This document shows, one piece after another, positions 1-8,718 of a DNA stretch of 64,000 nucleotides (position 1 is its first letter; each line of letters opens with the position of its first letter). The notes below the pieces were generated by a model. The model searched no databases. It had not been told where the DNA came from and worked only from the letters and a program-made list of their open reading frames with translations. This DNA is from Desulfovibrio subterraneus (GTDB lineage Bacteria; Desulfobacterota; Desulfovibrionia; Desulfovibrionales; Desulfovibrionaceae), in NCBI RefSeq assembly GCF_013340285.1, contig NZ_BLVO01000013.1, positions 417,574 to 481,573 on the forward strand, read 5' to 3'. Made by a program: the position numbers and the translations under genes.

Positions 1-1
1 C

Positions 2-1414
2 GAAGTGCTTTCCCTGCTGGAAAGCGGCGCGCTGGAAGACCTGTGCATCTCCCGTCCCAAGTCGCGTCTGGAATGGGGTATCGAACTTCCCTTCGACAGC
101 AACTTCGTCACCTATGTGTGGTTCGATGCGCTGCTGAACTATGTGACCGCGCTGGACTGGCCCGACGGCGAAAAGTTCGGCAAGTTCTGGCCCGGCGTGC
201 AGCACCTTGTTGCCAAGGACATTCTCAAGCCCCACGCCATATTCTGGCCCACCATGCTCAAGGCTGCCGGTTTCGAGCTGTACAACCATCTGAACGTGCA
301 TGGCTACTGGCTGGTGCGCGATACCAAGATGTCCAAGTCCATCGGCAACGTGATCGAGCCGCTGGACATGGTGCAGAAGTACGGGCTGGATGTGTTCCGC
401 TATTTTCTGCTGCGCGAAATGCATTTCGGCAGCGATGCCAGCTTCTCTGAAGAGGCGCTTGTTTCCCGCCTGAACGCGGACCTTGCCAACGACCTCGGCA
501 ACCTGTTCAGCCGTGTTCTTTCCATGAATACCAAATATTTCGGCGGGGTCATTCCTGCTCCTGCGGAGTATCTGCAGGACGATATGGATATCCGCGAACT
601 GGCCGTCAATTCCATGCGCAACTTCCAGCAGCTGTTCGAGAACGTGCGTTTCTCCAACGGTCTGGAATCCCTGTGGGAACTTGTGCGCGCGCTGAACAAG
701 TACGTGGATACCTGCCAGCCGTGGACCCTGTTCAAGGAAGGCAATCTGGAACGCCTCGGCACCGTCATGTACACCTTGCTGGAGTGCATGCGCAAAGTGG
801 CTGTGCATCTGTGGCCCGTAATGCCCGATTCCGCTGACAAGCTGATTACCCAGCTCGGCATTCCGTTCAAGCCTGCGGATATCAATCTGCCCGCAGAAGT
901 GGAAAGCTGGGGCGGCCTGCCTTCCGGCATCACGCCCGCGCCCGGTTCCAACCTCTTCCCCAGAGCTGATCTGGATGCCCTGCGCAAGCAGTCTGAAGAA
1001 GCCAAGCCTGCCGCGGCAAAGGATGACAAGAAGGGCAAGGAGCAGAAGAAGGCGGACAAGCCCGCACCGACAGAACCGGCCGAGATTGCCCCCATCGACT
1101 TTGAAGATTTTCAGAAGGTCGACCTGCGTGTCGGCACCGTGCTGCTGGTTGAGAACCACCCCAAGGCAGACCGCCTGTACCGTGTGGAGATTGACCTTGG
1201 TGAGGAAAAGCCCCGTCAGGTGTGCGCAGGCATCAAGGAATTCTTCACGCCCGAACAGCTTGTCGGCAAGCAGGTGGTGGTTGTTGCCAACCTCAAGCCG
1301 AGAATGCTGCGGGGTATTGAATCCCACGGCATGATTCTGGCGCTGAAGACGGAAGACGGCATGCAGCTGCTTACCGCAACGGCCACCGTTCCTACCGGAA
1401 CCAAGGCTTCCTGA
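2..1414 (+). CDS. metG: Methionyl-tRNA synthetase, 3' part (5' end outside window)
   Basis: Charges tRNA-Met with methionine in the cytoplasm. The frame is already open at the window edge, so the Rossmann N-terminal half is missing. What is visible is the end of the catalytic core with the class I KMSKS loop (DTKMSKSIGNV, near base 320), the helical anticodon-binding domain, and a lysine/alanine-rich linker (near bases 990-1080). A C-terminal OB-fold tRNA-binding domain of the Arc1p/EMAP type follows (DFQKVDLRVGTV through GMQLL). The fused C-terminal domain marks the long dimeric form of MetRS. The gene ends before a hairpin-rich spacer and converges on the minus-strand GH57 gene. Identification is firm. 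Confidence 0.96.
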   Translation, partial: EVLSLLESGALEDLCISRPKSRLEWGIELPFDSNFVTYVWFDALLNYVTALDWPDGEKFGKFWPGVQHLVAKDILKPHAIFWPTMLKAAGFELYNHLNVHGYWLVRDTKMSKSIGNVIEPLDMVQKYGLDVFRYFLLREMHFGSDASFSEEALVSRLNADLANDLGNLFSRVLSMNTKYFGGVIPAPAEYLQDDMDIRELAVNSMRNFQQLFENVRFSNGLESLWELVRALNKYVDTCQPWTLFKEGNLERLGTVMYTLLECMRKVAVHLWPVMPDSADKLITQLGIPFKPADINLPAEVESWGGLPSGITPAPGSNLFPRADLDALRKQSEEAKPAAAKDDKKGKEQKKADKPAPTEPAEIAPIDFEDFQKVDLRVGTVLLVENHPKADRLYRVEIDLGEEKPRQVCAGIKEFFTPEQLVGKQVVVVANLKPRMLRGIESHGMILALKTEDGMQLLTATATVPTGTKAS

Positions 1415-1478
1415 TCTGGTAAGAGCTCGTTTGGCCTGGTCCGATTCGGTCTAGCCTGTTCTATTTGGAAAAAAGCAA

Positions 1479-1502
1479 ACGGCCTGTCGCAAGACAGGCC
1501 GT
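1479..1502. terminator. Hairpin terminator downstream of metG
   Basis: Perfect 10-bp stem ACGGCCTGTC / GACAGGCCGT with a GCAA loop. The plus side is followed by a short T-rich stretch. Read on the minus strand it is followed by TTTGC and then six Ts, so it could terminate both convergent genes. Its arms almost match those of the hairpin at 1646-1667. Confidence 0.7.
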
Positions 1503-1577
1503 TCAGTTTTAGTAAAACGCATTCCCGTTAAGCCGAAACTGAGGTTCAAAAACGGATTGGTATCGCTTGTACGAGGT

Positions 1578-1598
1578 GCAGGAACGTCAGGTTCCTGC
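1578..1598. other. Hairpin inside the metG/GH57 spacer
   Basis: Perfect 8-bp inverted repeat GCAGGAAC / GTTCCTGC with a 5-base loop, without a T-tract. It lies between the two terminator-like hairpins at 1479 and 1646, which makes the spacer a possible structured RNA. Confidence 0.45.
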
Positions 1599-1645
1599 CC
1601 GGCGGAGCCCAAATATACCAGAAATGACTTAGTAAGCAATTTAAG

Positions 1646-1667
1646 CGGCCTGTCGTACGACAGGCCG
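1646..1667. terminator. Perfect palindromic hairpin, near-copy of the one at 1479
   Basis: A 22-base uninterrupted palindrome (arm CGGCCTGTCG followed by its complement) and then TTATTTAT. It lies 27 bases beyond the stop of the minus-strand GH57 gene and probably ends that transcript. The arms share the GGCCTGTCG core with the hairpin at 1479-1502. Confidence 0.6.
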
Positions 1668-1693
1668 TTATTTATGTGCGTAAAAAGCTCAGG

Positions 1694-3976
1694 TCAGACA
1701 CGGAAGCCGATGGCCGTGGCAAACCTGCGCGCACCGGCTGATCGGAATCCGGTTTCCCACATCCGGTTCTGCACGGCCCACAGGTCGGGGTGCGGCAGCA
1801 GCGTTCTGGCCCGCTCCACTATGGATGCCGCCCGCTCCCACTGTCTGTCGGCATCCTTGGCGTCCGGTTCTGAGGCGCTTTCGATGAAGCGCAGCAGGCG
1901 CATGGTCAACCAGTTGGTTATGACTTCGCGCCCGCCGCCGATGAGCAGGCCGCTGTCTGTCAGAAACTGCGCGAGTTGCCTGCGCTGGTTGTCCGAAAGG
2001 CCGGGGTGTTTCATGTAAGCCACGGCCAGAGCGGGAGCATTGGCCTTCCAGTGATGTCCCATGGGCTGATCGTGCTGCGCCTCAACCCATGGCTCGAACA
2101 GGGCCACGGCATTGGCGGCATCTTCTTCAAAGGCATCCAGCCGCTGGGTGTTGGCTACTTCCATGGCGCGCATGGCAATGGCCTGCCGTTTGTTTCTGGG
2201 CAGTTCCGTATAGCGCAAGGTCTGCCTGCTGCCGTCTTTGCCGGTGATGGTGATGGCGGTTTCATGAATGGTTCCGGCCTTGGGGGGCATCCATTCCCAT
2301 TCCACGGGTGAGCCGTCCGGCTCGTTGGCCCAGCGGATACGGGCCTCGCCCGACAGGCTGCCGCCGACAACGTCGGTAGGCAGAATGGTGACGGTGAGGT
2401 TGCGCCATTGTACCGTATTTTTGATGTTGGGGCAGGGCAGTCGCTTTTCCGCCCACAGACGCAGCATGGCCTGCAGAATGATGCTGGCTTTGGTTTCTCG
2501 TCTCGGCAGTACATGGTTTTCAAAGACGGTGCGGCCGGTGCCTTCTTCCGTCTTGTTCGAGCGGGCCTTTTCGAGAATGGCGGCAAAGTCGCTTTCCAGC
2601 GTGGGGCCGTCCGTGCCTTTGAGTATCTCCAAGGCGCGCAGGGCGTAGGTCATGCTGTTTACCGGCTCGATGCGCGATATTTCGTCAAAGAACCAGGCAC
2701 AGCTTGCAAAGGCGGCAAGAGCCTGTTCCTGCATGGCGAGCAGTTGCCATGCCTTTTTCGTGGCCTCGGGTGTGAGGCCGGGGGTGAAATTGTCCGCTGC
2801 GAAGGCTTCGCGGGGTACGGAACCGGCAAGAATTTCGCCGTATTTCTCGAGCGCGGTGGCACTGTCTTTGAACAGGGCGGCCTCTGCTGTTGTGTGGGCA
2901 TCCACGGCTTTCTTCATCATGTTCAGCGCTTCGCGGAGCGGCGTCCGCCATTCCTGATTCCACTGAGGGTGTCCGCCGTCCGTGCATCCGCAGTTGCTCC
3001 GCCAGCGCTCCACGCCATGGGCGCAGCTCCATGCGCTGGGTTCGTGCAAGCGTACCTTTCTGGTGGGCGGGTTCTGGGTGAGATAGGTGGCGTAGTTGGT
3101 CAGGCGCATATTGTCCCGTCCCGAAATGGCCTGCCCGAGCGTGTAGGCAAGAGCCATCTCGCCGAAGGTGAAGTGATGGCCGTAGGTTTCACCATCCGTG
3201 CACACCGTGAGCAGGCCGCCGTTGGCCGCACCGCTCAGTTTCAGCCAGAAGTTTTCGCCGTCCTGCAGAAGCCGTTCAAAGGCAACTGCCTGAGACAGGG
3301 GACCGTTGTAGAAGAAAACGGCAATGCTCCGGCCGGAGGGCAGCTCGATGTTGTATGGCTCGGATATGTCTATTTCTCCGCCGCGCACGGGCTGCCAGTG
3401 TTCCTGTCGGTCGTCTGGACCCGATTCGGCTACTGCTGCGGCCTGATGCGGGGAAAGAATGGTGAACAGAATGCCCTGACGGGCCAGTTCTTCCAGCGTG
3501 GCAGTGTCTGCCGCGCATTCGGCAAGCCACATGCCTTCCGGTTCCCTGCCGAAGCGGGCGCGAAAGTCCGCGCGGGCCCAGGCGATTTCAAGTTTCTTGT
3601 CCTGCGCCGAGGCAAGGGGGAGAATGGTATGGTGGTATACCTGAGCCATGGCGTTTCCGTGCCCCCAACGGGCAATGCTAACGCGGTCCGCATCCACCAT
3701 CCGTTGATAAGTGGGGTAGTCGTTACGTTCCATCCAGCCCAGCAGGGTGGGGCCCGCATTGAAGCTTATCCATTCGTAACAGTTCAGGATGTCAGTTATG
3801 CACCCTCCGCTGTCCGTACGTCTGGCCCATGCAAGAGGAGCGTAACTTTCCCGTGTTATACGTTGGTTCCAGTTCAGGCTCGGGGCTGCGCTGTCCTCGG
3901 GAAAAATTTCTCCCATCCATGGATCCTCACGGGGAGGCTGATAGAAGTGACCGTGAATACAGAGTTGTCGGGACAT
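1694..3976 (-). CDS. Glycoside hydrolase family 57 / DUF3536-type protein
   Basis: Protein of 760 residues beginning MSRQLCIHGHFYQPPREDPW, the conserved N-terminus of the GH57-like proteins that carry a DUF3536 region. Known GH57 enzymes are retaining amylases, branching enzymes or amylopullulanases. For DUF3536 members the substrate is not established, so a role in alpha-glucan (glycogen) metabolism is inference. Visible GH57-like stretches include the early HGHFYQP segment, WGHGNAMAQVYHH (about residue 105) and CTDGETYGHHFTFGE (about residue 260). No signal peptide is seen, so it should be cytoplasmic. An AGGAG lies upstream of the ATG. It stands alone and is divergent from the TPR genes. 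Confidence 0.85.
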   Translation of the reverse strand: MSRQLCIHGHFYQPPREDPWMGEIFPEDSAAPSLNWNQRITRESYAPLAWARRTDSGGCITDILNCYEWISFNAGPTLLGWMERNDYPTYQRMVDADRVSIARWGHGNAMAQVYHHTILPLASAQDKKLEIAWARADFRARFGREPEGMWLAECAADTATLEELARQGILFTILSPHQAAAVAESGPDDRQEHWQPVRGGEIDISEPYNIELPSGRSIAVFFYNGPLSQAVAFERLLQDGENFWLKLSGAANGGLLTVCTDGETYGHHFTFGEMALAYTLGQAISGRDNMRLTNYATYLTQNPPTRKVRLHEPSAWSCAHGVERWRSNCGCTDGGHPQWNQEWRTPLREALNMMKKAVDAHTTAEAALFKDSATALEKYGEILAGSVPREAFAADNFTPGLTPEATKKAWQLLAMQEQALAAFASCAWFFDEISRIEPVNSMTYALRALEILKGTDGPTLESDFAAILEKARSNKTEEGTGRTVFENHVLPRRETKASIILQAMLRLWAEKRLPCPNIKNTVQWRNLTVTILPTDVVGGSLSGEARIRWANEPDGSPVEWEWMPPKAGTIHETAITITGKDGSRQTLRYTELPRNKRQAIAMRAMEVANTQRLDAFEEDAANAVALFEPWVEAQHDQPMGHHWKANAPALAVAYMKHPGLSDNQRRQLAQFLTDSGLLIGGGREVITNWLTMRLLRFIESASEPDAKDADRQWERAASIVERARTLLPHPDLWAVQNRMWETGFRSAGARRFATAIGFRV

Positions 3977-4109
3977 GCGATGATACTCCTGAATTTGGGC
4001 GGATAATATATCATCTATATCATCTTTTTATTTCTCTGGGGAGTCATTATATCTTCACGATTCCAGAATAGGATCATACCGCAAGACAGTTTTGTCCGGG
4101 GAGGCCGGC

Positions 4110-4856
4110 ATGGCGATAAACGCTTTCGAGGGTCTGGATTATCCCATAAAAGGGGTTTTCTCCACAGACCGTGAGATGAAGATAGGATTTGGTGCCACGA
4201 AGCGTACTGTCATGCAGAACGTGCTCGTGTTCGTGGAACAGGATAAGGGGGGGCGGATATGGGGGCAGGTGATCAACGAAAATGACATCCCCTCGGGGGA
4301 GCGCTTTGTCATTTCGCAGGAAGAATTGCTCGAAGCATATCTTCCCGATCCCTCGGTCTATCATAAAAGGGTGCTGCCCGCTGTGCGCAACCTCAACAAG
4401 ACCATTTCGCGCGCCGAGCGGCACCGCAGCCACGGCGAGTTGTTCAGTGCCGAATATGAGTTCAACAATGCCCTGCAGATAGACGAGGAGAATGTGCGTG
4501 CCACATTCGGCCTCGGGCTTGTGTATCTGGACAGGGCGGATTCGCAGAAGGCACAGCAGGTATTTGAGCGTCTCATTCTGCTGGATGCAGCCTTTGAATC
4601 TCCGCACAAGCACATGTTCAACGAGTTTGGCATCAAGCTGCGCAAGAATTCCATGTATGAGGAGTCGCTTCGGTTTTATGCACGCGCTGCGGAGCTCGCC
4701 GGAGATGATGATCACCTCATGTACAATATTGCCCGTTCACTGCTCGAATCGGGCGATAACGATGGTGCAGTACGGTATATGAAGAAGGCTCTTGCCCTGA
4801 ATCCTGATCTGCGTGAAGCTCGCATGCTCAGTAAATTTCTTGAAAAAAAGACTTGA
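4110..4856 (+). CDS. Tetratricopeptide-repeat protein, copy 1
   Basis: Soluble protein of 248 residues. The N-terminal region of about 90 residues (KGVFSTDREMKIGFGATKRT, then a strand-rich segment) is followed by a TPR array with the usual A/G-L-Y spacing: ENVRATFGLGLVYLDR, then DHLMYNIARSLLESGD, then GAVRYMKKALALNP. TPRs mediate protein-protein contacts, and the partner here is unknown. I chose the ATG at 4110 because GGGGAGG ends 5 bases before it; an in-frame TTG at 4092 lacks a ribosome site. It is followed 145 bases later by a clear paralogue with the same domain order. Confidence 0.85.
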   Translation: MAINAFEGLDYPIKGVFSTDREMKIGFGATKRTVMQNVLVFVEQDKGGRIWGQVINENDIPSGERFVISQEELLEAYLPDPSVYHKRVLPAVRNLNKTISRAERHRSHGELFSAEYEFNNALQIDEENVRATFGLGLVYLDRADSQKAQQVFERLILLDAAFESPHKHMFNEFGIKLRKNSMYEESLRFYARAAELAGDDDHLMYNIARSLLESGDNDGAVRYMKKALALNPDLREARMLSKFLEKKT

Positions 4857-5001
4857 AATTCAATATGATGGGCTGTTTTACAGGAATAAACAGCTTGTTA
4901 TTCCGGAATGTTTTGGTACATTGCGGAAAATATGATTGCACACTCATCGTGCGTGGTGTCACCACCGTGTGGCGTGGTGTGCCGGTAATAGGGGGAAGTA
5001 A

Positions 5002-5772
5002 ATGGGGGCGGCAGACAGTGCGGAATCATCCGGAAGCAGTCCGTTTGCAGGAAAACCGCTGAAAGGGGTATTTTCTCTGGAGCAGTCTGCTGTCATCGGA
5101 CATGGTACCACCAAGCGTAACACCAAATCACTGCAGTATTTTTATGTCATGGAAGAGCCGGATGGCCGTTGTTCCGTCCGCCTCATCAATTCCAATCATC
5201 TGCCCTCCGGTGAGGCGGAATATGCCTCTCTTGATCAGGTGATGCAGGACTATACCCCCGAGCCGGATTTCTATCACGAGAAGGTGTTCCCGGCCATGCG
5301 CGAGCTGGGCAAGACAATTGCCCGTGGTGAGCGGCATCTGAAGAATGGCGAACCCTACAGTGCGGAACTCGAATTCCTTGCCGCCCTCAAGCTTGATGAA
5401 GACAACGTGCGGGCTACGTTCGGGCTGGGGCTCGCATATCTTGATCGTGAGCAGGTGGACAAGGCCGATGTGGTCTTCCGCAAGCTGGTGAAGATGCGGG
5501 CCGCTTTTGAGCGAGAACACAAGCACATGTTCAACGCCTTCGGCATCAACCTGCGCCGCAACCACATGTTCTCGCAGGCGCTGGGGTTCTATGCCCGTGC
5601 CCAGCAGCTATGCGGTGCGGACGACCATCTCATGTTCAACATGGCCCGCTGCCTGTGCGATGCAGGCGATAACGATGGCTGCTGCACCTACCTGCGCAAG
5701 GCGCTTGAACTCAATCCTCACCAGAAGGAAGCCGCAAGCCTTCTGCGCCTTGTGGAAAAACGCAAGGGATAA
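5002..5772 (+). CDS. Tetratricopeptide-repeat protein, copy 2 (tandem paralogue)
   Basis: Protein of 256 residues that aligns end to end with the preceding gene: KGVFSLEQSAVIGHGTTKRN, YHEKVFPAMRELGKTIARGE, EDNVRATFGLGLAYLDRE, HKHMFNAFGINLRRN, and DHLMFNMARCLCDAGDNDG. It is a tandem gene duplication that has diverged mainly at the N-terminus. GGGGGAAG sits just upstream of the ATG. No signal peptide or membrane helix is seen. The function is unknown beyond being a TPR scaffold. The spacer between the copies holds a weak AT-rich inverted repeat (4872-4894) and no gene. Confidence 0.85.
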   Translation: MGAADSAESSGSSPFAGKPLKGVFSLEQSAVIGHGTTKRNTKSLQYFYVMEEPDGRCSVRLINSNHLPSGEAEYASLDQVMQDYTPEPDFYHEKVFPAMRELGKTIARGERHLKNGEPYSAELEFLAALKLDEDNVRATFGLGLAYLDREQVDKADVVFRKLVKMRAAFEREHKHMFNAFGINLRRNHMFSQALGFYARAQQLCGADDHLMFNMARCLCDAGDNDGCCTYLRKALELNPHQKEAASLLRLVEKRKG

Positions 5773-5828
5773 TCGCCGCCCTTGACGGAACCGCGATGTG
5801 CTTGTTTACCGTGTGGTAAAGAACAGAT

Positions 5829-6314
5829 TTGGCCTGTTCCGTGTTGTCCACGGCGACCTCTTCAGTTGTCGGCTGCTTTGTCCGGCATGCTGTCCTCTGG
5901 CTGCTGACAAGCGGCGTAATGCGCGCGTTTCTGCGCCTCTCTCTCTTTGCTCCCGAAGAACTGCCTGTTCGGGTAACCCTTCTCTTTCTTCCCGGTGCCG
6001 TGCTGGCTCCCGCACCGGAGGCCCTGCCGTGGGAGGCCATAGGCGCGCTTGTCTACATGGGCCTGGGCATCACTTTTCTCGTGTATTTCGTCATCAATTA
6101 TGCGCTTACCCGCATCAAGGCGGCGCACGTTATTCTGTTTTCTAACTTCATTCCCGTTTCCACCTTGCTGCTGGCCTATCTGGTGCTCGGCGAAACGCTG
6201 AACGCCTTCCAGTATGGCGGAGCGGCTATGGTGCTCTGCGGCGTTTTGCTGGCCGGTGCACCTGAAGAGGCAGGAGCGGGCAAGGAAGAATTTTGCACGG
6301 CTGCAGGAAAATGA
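5829..6314 (+). pseudogene. C-terminal half of an EamA/DMT-family transporter (probable remnant)
   Basis: The frame encodes hydrophobic helices matching only the second EamA repeat of drug/metabolite transporters: WEAIGALVYMGLGITFLVYFV, then HVILFSNFIPVSTLLLAYLVLGE, then a GGAAMVLCGVLLAG ending. Intact members have about 300 residues and ten helices. Here about 160 residues are open from a TTG at 5829, or about 130 from the first in-frame ATG at 5919. No ribosome site precedes either start, and the N-terminal half is absent upstream. I infer a 5'-truncated pseudogene. A genuine single-repeat SMR-like transporter is less likely. Confidence 0.6.
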
Positions 6315-6839
6315 CCTGCGGCCGCCTGTAGCCGAATCGTATCGTCAGTACATTCGATCGGACATGTATCAGATGTATCGAATAGGTAATGGCTACTATT
6401 CCTGCAAGTGTGCTTTGCTGAAGCGCACTTGCGTGGAGGGGGTGATGCTATGGGGTGCTGATATACGTATGCAGATCTTTGCGTGATTTGGCAAAAGAGT
6501 TGGCAAAAATGGTGCATGATGCCTGATTGCAGTAAAATGTTGATGGAATATGCTGTATCGTACGCAGAAAACAATGGCAGACTGGTGAAAAGTGACTGTT
6601 TGAGCGCATAACACCAATCGTTATTTCACACATTCTTGTTAAAACTCCATTTCTGTACTATGCATCACGGTGCTGTTTGCGTGTTATTGTGATGCAGGGG
6701 TTGTGTTACAATGCACTATTTTTCACAAACAGCGAACTCTCTTCCCGTTACTGCATTGTCTTCGCACGCCGTGCATCATGAGGGGTCATGGTGCATGCTC
6801 CATGCGTGATGGTGCTCCACCTTTGAAGCGGAGGAATCC
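6315..6839. other. 525-base non-coding region upstream of the hydrogenase operon
   Basis: No convincing gene on either strand; the short frames lack ribosome sites and codon bias. The region is AT-richer than its surroundings and should hold the hydrogenase promoter. It contains the GCATCAC / GTGATGC inverted repeat (6662-6695) and a TACAAT that could serve as a -10 element just after it. Confidence 0.6.
6662..6695. promoter_or_regulatory. Inverted repeat GCATCAC-N20-GTGATGC, possible operator
   Basis: Perfect 7-bp arms 20 bases apart, about 145 bases upstream of the first hydrogenase gene and followed by TACAAT 13 bases after the right arm. The spacing fits a dimeric regulator or a looped operator. 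No regulator can be named from sequence alone. Confidence 0.35.
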
Positions 6840-7886
6840 ATGACTTCGTATACTGTGTATATGGATCAGCTTCCGGGGCTGCTGGAGCTTTGGGCCAGAG
6901 AATTTCAGGTTCATGTTCCGGTGGAAGTTGAAGAAGGCATCTATGATTTCGTCCCATGGCGCAAAGATGAGGAAATCGCCTGGGAATACGATGTTGCCTA
7001 CAATACGCTGAAGCGCTTCTTCCTTCCCCCCCGCGAAACTCTGTTGCGTTTTGATCCTGCCGCGTGCACAGCGGAAGTCGTGTGCGAGGCACCCAAGCAG
7101 CTTCTGTTTGGCGTGCACCCGTATGACGTTAAGGCTGCCAACCAGCTGGATACGCTCATGCGCAAGGATGTGCCTGACAACAATTTCATCTCCAGAAAGA
7201 AGAACACCGTCATCTTTGCTCTGGAACCTGCCGCCGTTGCCCGTAACGCCTTCTGGGCGTCCGTTGACGCGCACAAAATCGACAACGGCTACGACCTGTA
7301 CTGGACCCGCATAAGCTCGGCCTCTTTCCACGTGGAGGTTGCCACCCGCCGGGGCAAGGAGCTGTTGCTTGCGGGCGGGCCTCTGGACCTTGCCACGGAC
7401 GCGGACAAGGAAGCCGCACGCCATGCGCACCAGCGCATCATCAAGGAATCGTTGCGCGACGGCCTGAAATATCCGTGGCGTGAAACAGCGGATATCCTGA
7501 GCCGCGCATGGGATTCCACCCTGTGGCAGCACCGCGCGCGACACTGCTTTTCGTGCGGCACCTGCAATCTTGTCTGTCCCACCTGTTACTGCTTCGACAT
7601 GAAGGAGGAGCTGGATAACACCCTGACCAAGGGCGAGCGCTACCGCGAATGGGACGGCTGCATGATGGACAGCTTCTCGCGCGTGGCCGGTGATCATAAC
7701 TTCCGGCCGCATACCCGTGAGCGGTTCCGTCACCGCTACTACCGCAAGGGCAAGTACATCTATGACAAGATAGGCCAGCTGGGCTGTGTGGGCTGCGGCA
7801 GGTGTGTTTCCGGATGCACCTCGGGCATTGCCGACCCCAAGGCCGTGTTCAACGAACTGTGGGAGGCGGACCGTCATGACTCCTGA
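6840..7886 (+). CDS. hydB: [NiFe] (sulf)hydrogenase beta subunit, 4Fe-4S protein
   Basis: Electron-transfer subunit of a cytoplasmic group 3 (HydBGDA / sulfite-reductase-A-like) complex, 348 residues. Two ferredoxin-type cluster motifs are visible near the C-terminus: CFSCGTCNLVCPTCYCFD (about residues 236-253) and GCVGCGRCVSGC (about 316-327). In the characterised archaeal sulfhydrogenase, this subunit passes electrons between the flavin subunit and the hydrogenase pair and is linked to the S0-reducing activity. GGAGG sits 6 bases before the ATG. It is the first gene of a four-gene operon, and its 3' end overlaps the start of hydG by 11 bases. Confidence 0.9.
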   Translation: MTSYTVYMDQLPGLLELWAREFQVHVPVEVEEGIYDFVPWRKDEEIAWEYDVAYNTLKRFFLPPRETLLRFDPAACTAEVVCEAPKQLLFGVHPYDVKAANQLDTLMRKDVPDNNFISRKKNTVIFALEPAAVARNAFWASVDAHKIDNGYDLYWTRISSASFHVEVATRRGKELLLAGGPLDLATDADKEAARHAHQRIIKESLRDGLKYPWRETADILSRAWDSTLWQHRARHCFSCGTCNLVCPTCYCFDMKEELDNTLTKGERYREWDGCMMDSFSRVAGDHNFRPHTRERFRHRYYRKGKYIYDKIGQLGCVGCGRCVSGCTSGIADPKAVFNELWEADRHDS

Positions 7887-8709
7887 TACCCTGTTCCAAT
7901 ACGTTCCCGCGCCCGCAACGCTGGTGAAGAAGGAAAAGCTCTCCGACTTCGTCACCCTGTTCACCTTCCAGCCGGATAACGGCAGGGCGCTCATGCACAA
8001 GCCCGGCCAGTTCATCATGCTTTCCATGTACGGGGTGGGCGAAGCGCCTTTCTCGGTCAGCTCGCCGCCCAACGCCACGGGCAGCACCTTTGAGCTCGCG
8101 GTGCGCCGCATAGGCAACGTGACCAACGCCATGCACGAAATGAAGGTGGGGCAGAAGGTCGGCATACGCGGCCCCTACGGCACCAGCTTTCCCGTGCAGG
8201 ATTTCGTGGGCAAGGACACCATCTTCGTGGCGGGGGGCCTCGGCTACATTCCGTTGCGCAGCCTGCTGCACTATCAGTTGCGTCACCGCGACGAGTTCGG
8301 CCGCATCATCGTCATGATCGGCTGCCGCAATCCTTCCGAGCGTATCTTCATTGACCAGATCAAAGAGCTTGAGGCCCGCGAGGACGTGGAAGTCTACGAA
8401 ACCGTGGACTGCGGCAACGAGAACTGGTGTGGCAACGTGGGGCTCATCACCTCGCTGCTGCCGCATGTGGAGATTGATCCCGACATCACCCATGTGGCCA
8501 TGGTGGGGCCGCCTGTCATGTACAAGTTTGTCATCCAGCAGTGTCAGGCGCGTGGCATTTCGCGCGAGAACATTTATGTTTCGCTGGAACGGCACATGAA
8601 ATGCGGCATAGGCAAGTGCGGACACTGCCAGATAAACGGGCTGAATGCCTGTGTGGAAGGGCCGGTGTTCAAGTATCACGACATTCAGACCCACCCCGAA
8701 GCCATTTAG
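7876..8709 (+). CDS. hydG: [NiFe] (sulf)hydrogenase gamma subunit, FAD/NAD(P)-binding
   Basis: Flavoprotein of 277 residues in the ferredoxin-NAD(P)H reductase family. The FAD-binding barrel has APFSVSS (RxYS-like) at about residue 56, and the NAD(P) Rossmann domain starts with FVAGGLGYIPLRSLL at about residue 117. A C-terminal [2Fe-2S] motif CGIGKCGHCQ...C lies near residues 243-258. It exchanges electrons between NAD(P)H and the cluster chain of HydB. I chose the ATG at 7876, preceded by GGGAGGCGG. The frame is open further upstream, but that part overlaps the cluster motifs of hydB. This HydG is the flavin subunit, not the radical-SAM maturase of the same name. Confidence 0.9.
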   Translation: MTPDTLFQYVPAPATLVKKEKLSDFVTLFTFQPDNGRALMHKPGQFIMLSMYGVGEAPFSVSSPPNATGSTFELAVRRIGNVTNAMHEMKVGQKVGIRGPYGTSFPVQDFVGKDTIFVAGGLGYIPLRSLLHYQLRHRDEFGRIIVMIGCRNPSERIFIDQIKELEAREDVEVYETVDCGNENWCGNVGLITSLLPHVEIDPDITHVAMVGPPVMYKFVIQQCQARGISRENIYVSLERHMKCGIGKCGHCQINGLNACVEGPVFKYHDIQTHPEAI

Positions 8710-8718
8710 GAGGACGCC

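Noticed and set aside
2408-4006. Open frame of about 530 codons on the plus strand, opposite the GH57 gene
   Set aside because: Antisense to a well-supported gene with no recognisable domain or ribosome site.
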